Assembly: GCF_003173615.1 (NCBI RefSeq)
Contig: NZ_QGNA01000001.1
Span: 1,612,001 to 1,676,000 of the forward strand
Source of the DNA: Falsiroseomonas bella
GTDB lineage: Bacteria; Pseudomonadota; Alphaproteobacteria; Acetobacterales; Acetobacteraceae
Length of the DNA stretch: 64,000 nucleotides
Direction of reading: 5' to 3'
In this document: piece after piece, positions 23,890-31,555 of the stretch
Numbering within the stretch: the stretch's first letter is position 1
Layout of the letters: each line of letters opens with the position of its first letter
Program-made: the position numbers and the translations under genes
Notes under the pieces: model-generated
What the model saw: the letters and a program-made list of their open reading frames with translations, nothing else
What the model was told of the DNA's origin: nothing
Databases searched by the model: none

Positions 23890-23976
23890 CAAAAAGCCCC
23901 GACGGGAATCCGCCGGGGCGAGTTGAGGGAGGAAACGTCCAGGAACGTCCCGTCGGCACCGCAGCGCCTCGGGACG
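23890..23976 (-). ncRNA. Predicted FNR-controlled small RNA with CCUCCC loop
   Basis: No gene has been assigned here, but the minus strand shows a complete small-RNA layout. A 7-base stem CGTCCCG/CGGGACG (23976-23970 with 23952-23946) starts the RNA. A 26-base linker carrying GTTTCCTCCC follows, and an intrinsic terminator ends it. A perfect FNR box centred at 24016.5 would be at -41.5 if transcription starts at about 23975, which is where the first stem begins. CCUCC loops of alphaproteobacterial small RNAs pair with Shine-Dalgarno sites. The predicted length is about 86 nt. The -10 element is weak by eye. Not yet shown to be expressed. Confidence 0.6.
23891..23919 (-). terminator. Intrinsic terminator, minus strand
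   Basis: On the minus strand a 10-base stem GCCCCGGCGG / CCGTCGGGGC (one G-U pair, loop ATTC) is followed directly by TTTTT. No annotated minus-strand gene ends here, so it probably ends the predicted small RNA. Confidence 0.8.
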
Positions 23977-24009
23977 ATTGAAGCCTGACCGATGCCGCGA
24001 CCGGGTGCC

Positions 24010-24023
24010 TTGATGCATATCAA
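24010..24023. promoter_or_regulatory. Perfect FNR/Anr-type binding site
   Basis: TTGATGCATATCAA matches the consensus TTGAT-N4-ATCAA exactly and is a full palindrome. It stands 41.5 bases upstream of the predicted small RNA start on the minus strand (class II activator geometry) and about 130 bases upstream of phaB on the plus strand. Proteins of the FNR/FixK/Anr group bind this motif under low oxygen. Confidence 0.75.
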
Positions 24024-24145
24024 GTCGTTGCCGAATCGGGTGCCGGGGGTGCGTTTGCCCTCCGCCGCGCGGCTTGCGAGTGTATAAGGGAAGCCCGGCG
24101 ACGATCCGCCGGGCCGGGCAGGCACCCAGAAGGGAAACGAACAGC

Positions 24146-24868
24146 ATGGCACGCGTGGCACTCGTCACCGGAGGACAGCGGGGCATCGGCGCCGCGATCA
24201 GCGAGGCGCTGCAGGCCGCCGGCCGCAAGGTCGTCGCGAGCTATGCGGGGAACGACGCCGCCGCGCAGGCCTTCACCGAGCGCACGGGCATTCCCTGCTA
24301 CAAGTTCGACGTGGGCGACTTCGCCGCCTGCCAGGCCGCGGTGCAGAAGATCGAGGCCGAGATCGGCCCTATCGAGGTCCTGGTCAACAACGCCGGCATC
24401 ACCCGCGACGCCATGATGAAGCGCCTGACGCGCGACATGTGGGACCAGGTGATCGATACCAACCTCGGCAGCTGCTACAACATGTGCAAGGCGGTGTGGG
24501 ACGGCATGAACGCCCGCAAGTTCGGCCGCATCGTCAACATCGGCAGCGTCAACGGCCAAGCCGGCCAGATGGGCCAGGTCAACTACGCCGCCGCCAAGTC
24601 CGGCATCCACGGCTTCACCAAGGCGCTCGCCCAGGAAGGCGCGCGCAACCATGTCACGGTGAACGCCGTCGCGCCCGGCTATGTGGACACCGAGATGGTG
24701 CGCGCCGTGCCGGAGGACGTGCTGGCGAAGATCGTCGCGCGCATCCCGATCGGCCGCCTTGGCAAGGCCGAGGACATCGCGCGCGGCGTGGTGTTCCTCA
24801 CCGCCGACGAGGCCGAGTTCATCACCGGCTCCACGCTGTCCATCAACGGCGGGCAACATATGTACTGA
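24146..24868 (+). CDS. phaB: Acetoacetyl-CoA reductase
   Basis: A 240-residue short-chain dehydrogenase. It reduces acetoacetyl-CoA to (R)-3-hydroxybutyryl-CoA for polyhydroxybutyrate. It has the cofactor motif TGGQRGIGAAI, NNAGITRD, and catalytic Ser134, Tyr147 and Lys151 (NIGSVNGQAGQMGQVNYAAAK is split across these). The start MARVALVTGG and the end GSTLSINGGQHMY are exactly those of PhaB proteins. AGAAGGG precedes ATG 24146. Polyhydroxybutyrate synthesis often rises when oxygen is low, so the FNR box upstream may be relevant. A FabG function is a less likely alternative. Confidence 0.93.
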   Translation: MARVALVTGGQRGIGAAISEALQAAGRKVVASYAGNDAAAQAFTERTGIPCYKFDVGDFAACQAAVQKIEAEIGPIEVLVNNAGITRDAMMKRLTRDMWDQVIDTNLGSCYNMCKAVWDGMNARKFGRIVNIGSVNGQAGQMGQVNYAAAKSGIHGFTKALAQEGARNHVTVNAVAPGYVDTEMVRAVPEDVLAKIVARIPIGRLGKAEDIARGVVFLTADEAEFITGSTLSINGGQHMY

Positions 24869-24951
24869 GCCTCAGGCGCCGGCGCGCGCTCCGCGCGCTT
24901 GGCTGCGCGCCTCAGGCATGGTGCGCCGGGGGCGCGGGCTCGAGCCGCGCG

Positions 24952-25012
24952 GGGCCGCTGTTGCGGCCCGTAGGCCGGGCGCGCTGTTCGACAGGGGCCG
25001 CTCTCGCGGCCC
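24952..25012. repeat. Duplicated GGGCCGC-GCGGCCC hairpin
   Basis: Two hairpins with the same perfect 7-base stem GGGCCGC/GCGGCCC lie at 24952-24969 (loop TGTT) and 24995-25012 (loop TCTC), 43 bases apart, in the phaB downstream region. They may help stop or process transcription after phaB, or be a small palindromic repeat. No U-tract follows either. Confidence 0.4.
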
Positions 25013-25042
25013 GGGAGCGGGTCGCCGTTTGGGAGGTCGGGC

Positions 25043-25684
25043 GTGACGTGGCTGGTGCTTGCCTTCGACGGCACGGATGCCGGGGCGCCGATGCGGCGGA
25101 TGGGGGCGCGCGACGCGCATGTCGCCTTCATCACGGCCGAGGCCGAGGCGGGGCGCCTCCTCCTCGGCCTGCCGCTGCATGACGAGCAGGGGCACAGCCT
25201 CGGCTCGATGATGGTGATCGCGGGCGAGCGCGACGCGCTGGACGACTACCTGGCGGCGGAGCCCTTCGCGACGCAGGACGTGTGGCGCCGGGTCGAGACG
25301 CATCCCTTCCGCATCGCGAAGCTGCCCTATGCGCCCTGGCCCTCGCCGGGTAGCGCCATGCCAGGGCCGCGCAGCCACACCATCGTCGTCGCGCGCGACG
25401 GCGACGACCCCGGCGCCGGGGAGCGCCGCCTCGCGGCGCGTCCCGCCCATGTCGCCCGGCTCGCCGGGCCCGCGGCGGACGGCATGGTGCTGTTCGGTGG
25501 CGCCATTCTGGATGCCCCTGACGGCCGCATGACCGGCTCCGTCGCCGTCACCCGCCATGCCGACCACGCCGCCGCGCAGCGCTTCTGGGCGGAGGACCCC
25601 TACGCGACCCAGGACGTCTGGCGGGAGACGGGCTGGTACGGAACGCTGCTGCGGCCGTTGCCCTACCATCCGCTCCCGCGCTGA
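25043..25684 (+). CDS. Tandem YCII-domain protein
   Basis: A 213-residue protein made of two YciI-like domains in one chain. The first (residues 1-100) has RDAHVAFITAEAEAGRLLLGLPLHDEQGHSLGS and FATQDVWRRVETHPF; the second (110-213) repeats the pattern with RPAHVARLAGPA, GAILDAPDGRMTGS and DPYATQDVWRETGWY. Single YCII domains form dimers, so the fusion could be a pseudo-dimer in one chain. The His-Asp pair thought to be active-site residues is present in both halves. GTG 25043 follows GGGAGG with a 6-base spacing. Function unknown. Confidence 0.8.
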   Translation: MTWLVLAFDGTDAGAPMRRMGARDAHVAFITAEAEAGRLLLGLPLHDEQGHSLGSMMVIAGERDALDDYLAAEPFATQDVWRRVETHPFRIAKLPYAPWPSPGSAMPGPRSHTIVVARDGDDPGAGERRLAARPAHVARLAGPAADGMVLFGGAILDAPDGRMTGSVAVTRHADHAAAQRFWAEDPYATQDVWRETGWYGTLLRPLPYHPLPR

Positions 25685-25701
25685 CGCGGCAGAACCGAGC
25701 A

Positions 25702-26814
25702 TCAGAGCAGCTCGAGCTGCCGCGGCGCCGCCTGGGGCGGGCGGAACTGCATGCAGTCCAGCCCGCCCTCGCCCATCCGGTCCCGCCCCTCCAGCCCGAA
25801 GCGTCGCATCGCGAGCTTGAACCGCTGCGCGATCAGCTCGGCATAGGGCCCGGTGCCGGTCTGACGCAGGCCGAAGCGGCTGTCGTAGAACTGCCCGCCA
25901 CGGGTCTCCCGCACCAGCGCCAGCACGCGGGCCGCGCGGTCCGGGTAGTGTTCCTGCAGCCAGGCCTCGAACATGCCGCGGATCTCGAGCGGCAGGCGCA
26001 GCAGCACATAGCCCGCGCGCCCGGCGCCGGCGCGGGCCGACATTTCGAGGATGCGCTCCATCTCCATGTCGTTGAGGCCCGGGATGATCGGCGCCACCAG
26101 CACGCCCGTCCGCACGTCGGCCTTGGCCAGCGCCGCCACCGCCTCCAGCCGCTTCAGCGGCGTCGCCGCACGCGGCTCCATGATGCGCGCCAGCTTGCCG
26201 TCCAGCGTGGTGACGGAAAGGCACACATGCACCAGGTTGCGTTCGGACAAACGCGCGAGGATATCGAGGTCGCGCAGCACCCCCGCGCTCTTCGTCACGA
26301 TGGTCACCGGATGGCCGAAGCGCTCCAGCACTTCCAGCACGCGGCGGGTGATGCCGAGGGTGCGCTCCACCGGCTGGTAGGGGTCGGTGTTGGCGCCGAG
26401 CGCCACCGGCTTCGCGACATAGCCGGGCTTGGACAACTCCTTTTCCAGCAGCTCCGGCAGGTCGGGCTTGAACATCAGCCGCGTCTCGAAATCGAGGCCG
26501 GGCGACATGCCGACATAGGCATGGGCCGGCCGCGCATAGCAGTAGACGCAGCCATGCTCGCAGCCCCGATAGGGGTTCAGCGAGCGGTCGAAGCCGATAT
26601 CCGGGCTGTCGTTCCAGGACAGGGCGGTCTTCGCCTTCTCCCGGATCAGCTCCGTCGGCAGCGGCGGCAGTTCCGCGAATTCGGCGGCCAGCGTGCCCCA
26701 ACCATCGTCGCAGCGCTCGGTGCGCGTGCTTTCGTAGCGCACCGGCGGGTTGGTCACGGCGCCCCGGCCCTTGCGAGCCAGGGAGGGCATGGCGGAGGCG
26801 CCTCCGTCCGGCAT
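25702..26814 (-). CDS. PA0069/Rv2578c-family radical SAM protein
   Basis: A 370-residue radical SAM enzyme with the cluster motif CEHGCVYCYARPAHAY, in which the CxxxCxxC cysteines are clear. It has NPYRGCEHGC and SLNPYRGCEH context, then TNTDPYQPVERTLGITR and IVTKSAGVLRDLDIL, as in the PA0069 group. The C-terminal part is FYDSRFGLRQTGTGPYAELI. The substrate of this family is not established (it resembles spore photoproduct-lyase-like proteins). It is divergent from the glycosyltransferase-like operon. Confidence 0.87.
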   Translation of the reverse strand: MPDGGASAMPSLARKGRGAVTNPPVRYESTRTERCDDGWGTLAAEFAELPPLPTELIREKAKTALSWNDSPDIGFDRSLNPYRGCEHGCVYCYARPAHAYVGMSPGLDFETRLMFKPDLPELLEKELSKPGYVAKPVALGANTDPYQPVERTLGITRRVLEVLERFGHPVTIVTKSAGVLRDLDILARLSERNLVHVCLSVTTLDGKLARIMEPRAATPLKRLEAVAALAKADVRTGVLVAPIIPGLNDMEMERILEMSARAGAGRAGYVLLRLPLEIRGMFEAWLQEHYPDRAARVLALVRETRGGQFYDSRFGLRQTGTGPYAELIAQRFKLAMRRFGLEGRDRMGEGGLDCMQFRPPQAAPRQLELL

Positions 26815-26903
26815 GATCGCTCCTTCGCGGAACAGCCCGCTGTGGTTTCCTGGTTTGTTCGCATCGGAGAGTGCGCAACCCGCCTGAAAGCGTCAAGAAC
26901 AAA

Positions 26904-27611
26904 ATGCGAATAGCGATGCCGACCAGGGAGCCCCTGATCAAGGGCCTCTCCGTGGTGATCCCGGCGCTGAACGCGGCGGCGACGCTGCCCGGCACGCTGG
27001 CCGCGCTCGGCACGGCGCCGGACGAGCTCGTCGTGGTGGATGGCGGAAGTGTGGATGGCACCGCGGCGGTGGCGGCCGAGGGCGGCGCGCGCGTCGTGCG
27101 GGCGCCGCGCGGCCGTGGCGTGCAGATCGCCGCCGGCGTGGCGGCGGCCTCGCGGCCGTGGCTGCTGATCCTGCACGCCGACACGCGTCTCGCGCCGGGC
27201 TGGACCGAGGCGGTGCGGCAGGCGATGCGGGATCCCGGCCGCGCCCGCTACTTCCGCTTCGCGCTGGACGACGACACGCAAGCCGCGCGGCGGCTGGAGC
27301 GCGCCGTGGCCTGGCGCTGCCGCGTGCTGGCGCTGCCCTATGGCGACCAGGGGCTGCTGGTCCATCGCGCCCTGCTGGACGCCGTCGGCAGCATGAGGCC
27401 GCTGCCATTGATGGAGGATGTGGACCTGGTGCGCCGTCTCGGCCGCGCGCGGCTCGCGGCGCTCGACGCCGCCGCCGTGACCAGCGCGGAACGCTGGCAG
27501 CGGGAAGGCTACCTGCGGCGCTCGGCGCGCAACCTGGCCTGCCTCTCGCTCTGGTTCCTGGGCGTTCCGCCGCGCATCATCCAGCGACTCTATTCAGGCA
27601 GGAGAGGATGA
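26904..27611 (+). CDS. TIGR04283-family glycosyltransferase 2
   Basis: A 235-residue GT-A fold glycosyltransferase: LSVVIPALNAAATLPGTLAAL, VVVDGGSVDGTA, LILHADTRLAPGWTEAV (the D-x-D-like site), and RFALDDDTQAARRLE. This is the group called rSAM/selenodomain-associated transferase 2. ATG 26904 was used; the GTG at 26871 is a less convincing start. It overlaps the next gene (TIGR04282) by 4 bases, the usual partner. The pair is thought to act on small-molecule sugars, such as arsenosugar-like or other modified products, but the product is unknown here. Confidence 0.85.
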   Translation: MRIAMPTREPLIKGLSVVIPALNAAATLPGTLAALGTAPDELVVVDGGSVDGTAAVAAEGGARVVRAPRGRGVQIAAGVAAASRPWLLILHADTRLAPGWTEAVRQAMRDPGRARYFRFALDDDTQAARRLERAVAWRCRVLALPYGDQGLLVHRALLDAVGSMRPLPLMEDVDLVRRLGRARLAALDAAAVTSAERWQREGYLRRSARNLACLSLWFLGVPPRIIQRLYSGRRG

Positions 27612-28186
27612 AGGGCGACACCGTCATCGTGTTCGCGCGCGCGCCGCGGCTCGGCGCCGTGAAGCGCCGGCTGGCGCGCGGCATCGGGGCGATGGCGGCG
27701 CTGCGGTTCTACCGCGGCCAGCTTGCCGCGCTGCTGGCCGAGATCGCGCCGGACCGCCGCTGGCGCACGGTGCTGTCGGTCACGCCGGATCGCGCGCCAT
27801 CCCGCTGGCCGCGCCGCCTGCCGCGACTGCCGCAGGGCCATGGCGATCTCGGCACGCGAATGGACCGCGCGCTGCGCCCGCATCGCCGCGCCCTGGTGGT
27901 CGGCAGCGACATCCCCGGCGTCGGCCGCGCCGACATCGCCGCCGCCTTCCGCGCACTCGGCCGCGCCGATGCCGCCTTCGGCCCGTCCGAGGATGGCGGC
28001 TACTGGCTGGTCGCGCTCGGCCCGCGGCGCCCCCCGAAACCCTTTGCGGATGTGCGCTGGTCCACGGAGCATGCGCTGATGGACACCGTCGCCAATTTCC
28101 ATGGTCGGCGCGTCGCGCTGCTGCGCACCCTGCGCGACGTGGACACCGCCGCCGACCTCGCTGCCGTCAGGGAAGCCCGCCGATGA
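27608..28186 (+). CDS. TIGR04282-family nucleotide/glycosyltransferase (DUF2064)
   Basis: A 192-residue DUF2064 protein: TVIVFARAPRLGAVKRRLARGIG at the N-terminus, VVGSDIPGVGRADIAAAF, and DAAFGPSEDGGYWLVALG. Its ATG overlaps the preceding TGA, and its own stop overlaps the following methyltransferase (ATGA), so the three genes are tightly coupled. Proteins of this family have a nucleotidyltransferase-like fold and travel with TIGR04283 transferases. Confidence 0.85.
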   Translation: MKGDTVIVFARAPRLGAVKRRLARGIGAMAALRFYRGQLAALLAEIAPDRRWRTVLSVTPDRAPSRWPRRLPRLPQGHGDLGTRMDRALRPHRRALVVGSDIPGVGRADIAAAFRALGRADAAFGPSEDGGYWLVALGPRRPPKPFADVRWSTEHALMDTVANFHGRRVALLRTLRDVDTAADLAAVREARR

Positions 28187-28953
28187 CCGCGCCTGCCTGG
28201 TCCAACACCAGCGAGGACTACGCGAAGCACCGCCAGGGCTTCCCGCCGCGCTTCTACGCCATGATCGCGGAGCGCGGCCTCTTCGCGCCGGGCATGCAGG
28301 TGCTGGACATCGGCACCGGCACCGGCACGGTGGCGCGCAGCCTGGCGGCGATGGGCGGCGCGGTGCTGGGCCTCGATCCCGCGCCGGGCCAGATCGCCGC
28401 GGCGCGGCGGCTCGCCGCGGAGCAGGGCGTGGCGGCGCGATTCGCGGAAGGGCTGGCGGAGCGCACCGGCCAGCCGGACGCCGCCTTCGACCTCGTCGTG
28501 GCCGCGCAATGCTGGCACTGGTTCGACCGCGGCCTGGCGGCGGCCGAGGCGCGGCGTGTGCTGAAGCCCGGGGGGACGCTGCTGATCTGCCATTTCGACT
28601 GGCTGCCGCTGCCCGGCAGCGTCGCCCATGCCTCGGAATTCCTGATCGAGGCGCATAATCCGCGCTGGCCGATGGCGCGCACCACGGGCTTCTACCCGGC
28701 CTGGGCGGCGGATCTTTCCCTTGCCGGGTTCGAGTCGCTGGAATTCGCCGGCTTCGACCATGCGGCCCTCTACAGTCACGCCGATTGGCGCGGTCGCATC
28801 CGCGCCTCGGCCGGCGTGGGCGGGGCGCTGGCCGGGCCGGCGGTGGAGCGCTTCGACGCCGAGCACGCCACCCTGCTGGCCGCGCGCTTCCCGGCCGAGC
28901 CGCTCAGCGTGCCGCACCGCGTCTTCGCGATATGGGCGAGGCGCCCCGCCTGA
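28183..28953 (+). CDS. Class I SAM-dependent methyltransferase
   Basis: A 256-residue methyltransferase. The SAM site is VLDIGTGTGTVARSL, then GLDPAPGQIAAAR, and AAQCWHWFDR with VLKPGGTLLICHF. It resembles the group of methyltransferases with a WHWFD motif next to the substrate site. It overlaps the preceding DUF2064 gene by 4 bases and is last in the operon. The substrate is unknown; linkage to the two glycosyltransferase-like genes suggests a joint small-molecule or lipid modification. Confidence 0.82.
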   Translation: MTAPAWSNTSEDYAKHRQGFPPRFYAMIAERGLFAPGMQVLDIGTGTGTVARSLAAMGGAVLGLDPAPGQIAAARRLAAEQGVAARFAEGLAERTGQPDAAFDLVVAAQCWHWFDRGLAAAEARRVLKPGGTLLICHFDWLPLPGSVAHASEFLIEAHNPRWPMARTTGFYPAWAADLSLAGFESLEFAGFDHAALYSHADWRGRIRASAGVGGALAGPAVERFDAEHATLLAARFPAEPLSVPHRVFAIWARRPA

Positions 28954-29043
28954 GCCGAGGCGCCACAGCGCCGAAACCTGCGGTTGGGTCGCTACACCGG
29001 AATGCAGACGACGCATCCCAAAACACGATACATCATCTTAGAA

Positions 29044-29073
29044 TTTGCACTCTGTGCAAAAGCGTGCTCTACT
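29044..29073 (+). promoter_or_regulatory. Promoter overlapped by TTGCACTNNNTGCAA operator
   Basis: TTTGCACTCTGTGCAAA is an inverted repeat at 29044-29060. Its left half gives TTGCAC, a possible -35, and exactly 17 bases later stands TCTACT (29068-29073), a possible -10. Regulator binding would block this promoter. The gene served is the small membrane protein at 29156. The same palindrome occurs at 20797-20813. Confidence 0.5.
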
Positions 29074-29155
29074 CTGTCTGTGCCGTGGCGGACAATGTCA
29101 CGGAATGTCAGGCGAGGCAGCGGCGCTCAAGGGCGCCCGGGTCGGGAGACGGGAC

Positions 29156-29344
29156 GTGATCAGCCAGGAGCTTCTGCGGGTTGCCGACGCCTTCTTCACC
29201 GCGGTGCTGCTGATGGCGGCGCTGCTCGGCGTGGTGCTGGCCTGGGCGACGGGCGACCTGCTGAAGCTCAGCCTCGCGCTGCTGCTGGTGGCGCTGGCCG
29301 CGCCCGCCCTCTATCGCCGGCGCATCCCCGCCGAAAGCCGCTAA
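29156..29344 (+). CDS. Small membrane protein
   Basis: A 62-residue protein with two hydrophobic helices (TAVLLMAALLGVVLAWATG and LALLLVALAAPAL) and a basic end YRRRIPAESR. GTG 29156 was chosen for its GGGAG site 7 bases away; an in-frame ATG at 29105 would add 17 residues. No family was recognised. It lies behind a promoter with a palindromic operator. Confidence 0.55.
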   Translation: MISQELLRVADAFFTAVLLMAALLGVVLAWATGDLLKLSLALLLVALAAPALYRRRIPAESR

Positions 29345-29401
29345 CCCCGCGCTAACCCGCGCTGCCCCAGGCTGCCCTCCGGGATGTCCGGGGACGGCGC
29401 C

Positions 29402-29767
29402 ATGACGGACAGCGATTCGGCGCGCGAGGCCAGGCTGGCGATCGCGCGGCACCTGGCGGAACTGCACCGCCTGCATCTGGCGCTCGCCGCGGACAGCCGG
29501 CGGCTGAAGGGCCTGACGCTGGAAGGCCGCAGCCTCGCCGAGATCGAGATCGCAGCCGAGATGCTCGAGCAGTACATGGCTGCGACCGGCGCCTTCCTGG
29601 AAAACATGCGCGGCCGGTTCGAGGCGCGCCTGCCGCTGCTGCGCCGCGCCGAGCCGCATGGCACGGAGATCGCGCCCGGCCAGGGCGCGCAGGGGCATGG
29701 GCCCTTCTGGTACTCCTTCTCTCGCCTCTGCGCCGCGCTGCGGCAGGCGGAGCGGCGGGTGGGGTAG
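29402..29767 (+). CDS. Hypothetical helical protein
   Basis: A 121-residue soluble protein with no signal peptide. Charged helices run through LAIARHLAELHRLHLALAADS and LAEIEIAAEMLEQYMAATGA, and it ends GPFWYSFSRLCAALRQAERR. I do not recognise a family. ATG 29402 was taken (29384 is also possible); a GGGGA lies upstream. It is convergent with the Crp/Fnr regulator gene. Confidence 0.6.
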   Translation: MTDSDSAREARLAIARHLAELHRLHLALAADSRRLKGLTLEGRSLAEIEIAAEMLEQYMAATGAFLENMRGRFEARLPLLRRAEPHGTEIAPGQGAQGHGPFWYSFSRLCAALRQAERRVG

Positions 29768-29773
29768 GGCGCC

Positions 29774-30373
29774 TCAGCCGCGCGGGAAGGGCGGCAGCCG
29801 CACGCGGTCGCGCCCCTCCCGCCGCAGGGCGCCCATCCGCTGCAGGCGGGCCAGGGCGCGATAGGTCGCTTCGTGCGACAGGCCGAGCTCGGCCGCCAGC
29901 GACTTCCAGGGCACGGCCGGGCGCCGCGACCCGTCGGGCTCCGCCGGCAATGCGTGCAGCGCGTCGAGCAGCCGGTCCGCCGCATGCGGCAGGGCGAGCC
30001 GCACGATCCGCGCCCGCGCCGCCACCAGCCGCCCCGCGAGATGGGCGGCGAGGCGCCAGCCCAGCTCGGGGTCGGCCGAAGCGGCGTGCCGCAGATCCAC
30101 GGCGGCATGCACCCGCACCAGGCTGGGCGCGGCGGCGATCGCGTCGCAGTGATGCTGCGGCTCGAACAGCGAGGCCTCGGCGAAGGTCTCGCCGGGGCCG
30201 GCCCGGTGCAGCAGCAGCCGGCGGCCCTCAGGCGAGGTGCGCAGCAGCTCCAGCGCCCCCTCCTCCACCACGACCAGGCCGAGCGCCGCGTCGCCCACGC
30301 GGAACAGCGCCTCGCCGCGGACCAGGCGCCGGAGGCGGCCGGGCGGCAGGATCTGCAGGAAAGCGGTGTCCAT
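29774..30373 (-). CDS. Crp/Fnr-family transcriptional regulator
   Basis: A 199-residue regulator. The N-terminal cNMP-like beta-roll is seen in VRGEALFRVGDAALGLVVVEEG and GPGETFAEASLFEP; the C-terminal winged helix in WKSLAAELGLSHEATYRALARL. It has one Cys (in QHHCDAIA) and so lacks the FNR [4Fe-4S] cysteines; it is not an oxygen sensor of the FNR kind. The recognition helix keeps an E-x3-R pattern (HEATYR) as in Crp/Fnr proteins, but with Tyr at a key place, so it may use a different site. Ligand unknown. It is divergent from the Spy-like gene. Confidence 0.82.
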   Translation of the reverse strand: MDTAFLQILPPGRLRRLVRGEALFRVGDAALGLVVVEEGALELLRTSPEGRRLLLHRAGPGETFAEASLFEPQHHCDAIAAAPSLVRVHAAVDLRHAASADPELGWRLAAHLAGRLVAARARIVRLALPHAADRLLDALHALPAEPDGSRRPAVPWKSLAAELGLSHEATYRALARLQRMGALRREGRDRVRLPPFPRG

Positions 30374-30422
30374 ATGACCGCGATCATAGGGCCGCGGCCC
30401 GCCGGTGGGCTAGCGAGGCGCC

Positions 30423-30983
30423 ATGAGACGGTTCCTGCCGCTAGCCGCCCTCGCCCTGCTCGCCGCGCCCGCCGCAGCGCAGCATGGCGGCCACCGCCAC
30501 CACGGCGCGACGCCCGCTCCCGCCGGCGCGGCGGAGTCGCGCCCCTACGCCGGGCTGCAAGGCCGGGCGATCAAGTCACTGTCGGAGGAGCAGGTCGCCG
30601 ATCTGCTCGCCGGCCGCGGGATGGGGCTGGCGCTCGCCGCCGAGCTGAACGGCTATCCGGGACCGGCGCATGTGCTCGAACACGCCGAGGCCCTGGGTCT
30701 GACGCCGGCGCAGCGCGCGACCGCCGAGGCGCTGCATGCCCGCATGGCGGAGGAAGCGCGCATCCTCGGCGCGCGGATCGTCGCGCTGGAGCAGGAGCTC
30801 GATGCGCTCTTCGCCGGCGGCGCTGCCGATACGGGCCGGCTCGCGGCGCTGACGGCGGAGATCGGCGCGCTGAACGGGCGGCTGCGCGAGGTGCACCTGG
30901 CCACGCATATCGGCATGCGCGAGGCGCTGGATGCAACCCAGCGCGCCGCCTATGCGCGGCTGCGCGGCTACGCGGCGCAATAG
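30423..30983 (+). CDS. Spy/CpxP-like periplasmic metal-binding protein
   Basis: A 186-residue exported protein. The signal peptide ends in LLAAPAAAQ; the mature chain starts HGGHRHHG, a likely metal-binding stretch. The remaining helical part has the LTxxQ motif LTPAQRATAEAL and, near the end, an imperfect repeat ATQRAAYARL, as in Spy/CpxP/ZraP proteins, which buffer envelope stress or metal. A regulator of the Crp/Fnr type is divergent from it. The length is slightly greater than E. coli Spy. Confidence 0.75.
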   Translation: MRRFLPLAALALLAAPAAAQHGGHRHHGATPAPAGAAESRPYAGLQGRAIKSLSEEQVADLLAGRGMGLALAAELNGYPGPAHVLEHAEALGLTPAQRATAEALHARMAEEARILGARIVALEQELDALFAGGAADTGRLAALTAEIGALNGRLREVHLATHIGMREALDATQRAAYARLRGYAAQ

Positions 30984-30986
30984 CCC

Positions 30987-31460
30987 TCAGGAATAGCCCC
31001 GCGCCGTCGGTCCGCTTTGCGTCCGCCGCGCTTCCTCCTGCGCATGCTCGTCCACCTTGCGCATGCGCTCGTGATGCGCCCCAGCTCCGTCCTCGGCCGG
31101 CTCGAAATCGTAGTCGCCGTGATGCGACTGCCAGGATTGCACGGTCAGCACCTTCGCCCCACCGCGGCTTTCGTGCGGGCCGTGCACCTGGCCCGCGGCA
31201 TGGGTGAGGAAGGCGCCGGGGCCGAGTTCGCGGCCGGCATCCACCAGGTCGCCTTCCAGCACGTAGTGCATCTCCGACCCCGCGCCGTGCCTGTGCGCCG
31301 GGATGCGGCCGCCGGGCGGCAGGTGGATGATGGAGGTCACCACCCCGGCGCCGGCATCCTGGTTCAGCAGCTGGATGCGGAATTCGCCTTTCGCGCCAGG
31401 GATGGCGAAGGGCACGGCGGGCACCTCCGCCGCGGCAAGGGCAAGTTTCCGGGCGTCCAT
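30987..31460 (-). CDS. Cupin-domain protein
   Basis: A 157-residue cupin with motif 1 in PPGGRIPAHRHGAGSEMHYVLEG (split here) and motif 2 around GAFLTHAAGQVHGPHESRGG; the metal ligands His-x-His, Glu and His are all there. It has a short, His-rich polar C-terminal tail (GDYDFEPAEDGAGAHHERM). It could be a small metal-dependent enzyme or sensor. It is convergent with the Spy-like gene, the two ends being only 3 bases apart. Confidence 0.75.
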   Translation of the reverse strand: MDARKLALAAAEVPAVPFAIPGAKGEFRIQLLNQDAGAGVVTSIIHLPPGGRIPAHRHGAGSEMHYVLEGDLVDAGRELGPGAFLTHAAGQVHGPHESRGGAKVLTVQSWQSHHGDYDFEPAEDGAGAHHERMRKVDEHAQEEARRTQSGPTARGYS

Positions 31461-31555
31461 GCCGCATCCTCCGATCCGTGTGACCGGCGGCGAACGCGCC
31501 CGGGCGGCGGCGGGTTGCCCTGGCCAGGACTCGCCGCGGCGCGCTATGGCGGGCC

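Noticed and set aside
24980-25000. ECF42-like TGTCGA before the tandem YCII gene
   Set aside because: Only TTCGACA is present, with TCGACA on the wrong strand, and there is no CGTC at the right distance.
29774-30373. Crp/Fnr regulator as the oxygen sensor acting on the FNR box
   Set aside because: It has one Cys only, without the cluster cysteines, and its recognition helix differs from FNR, so the sensor must be elsewhere.
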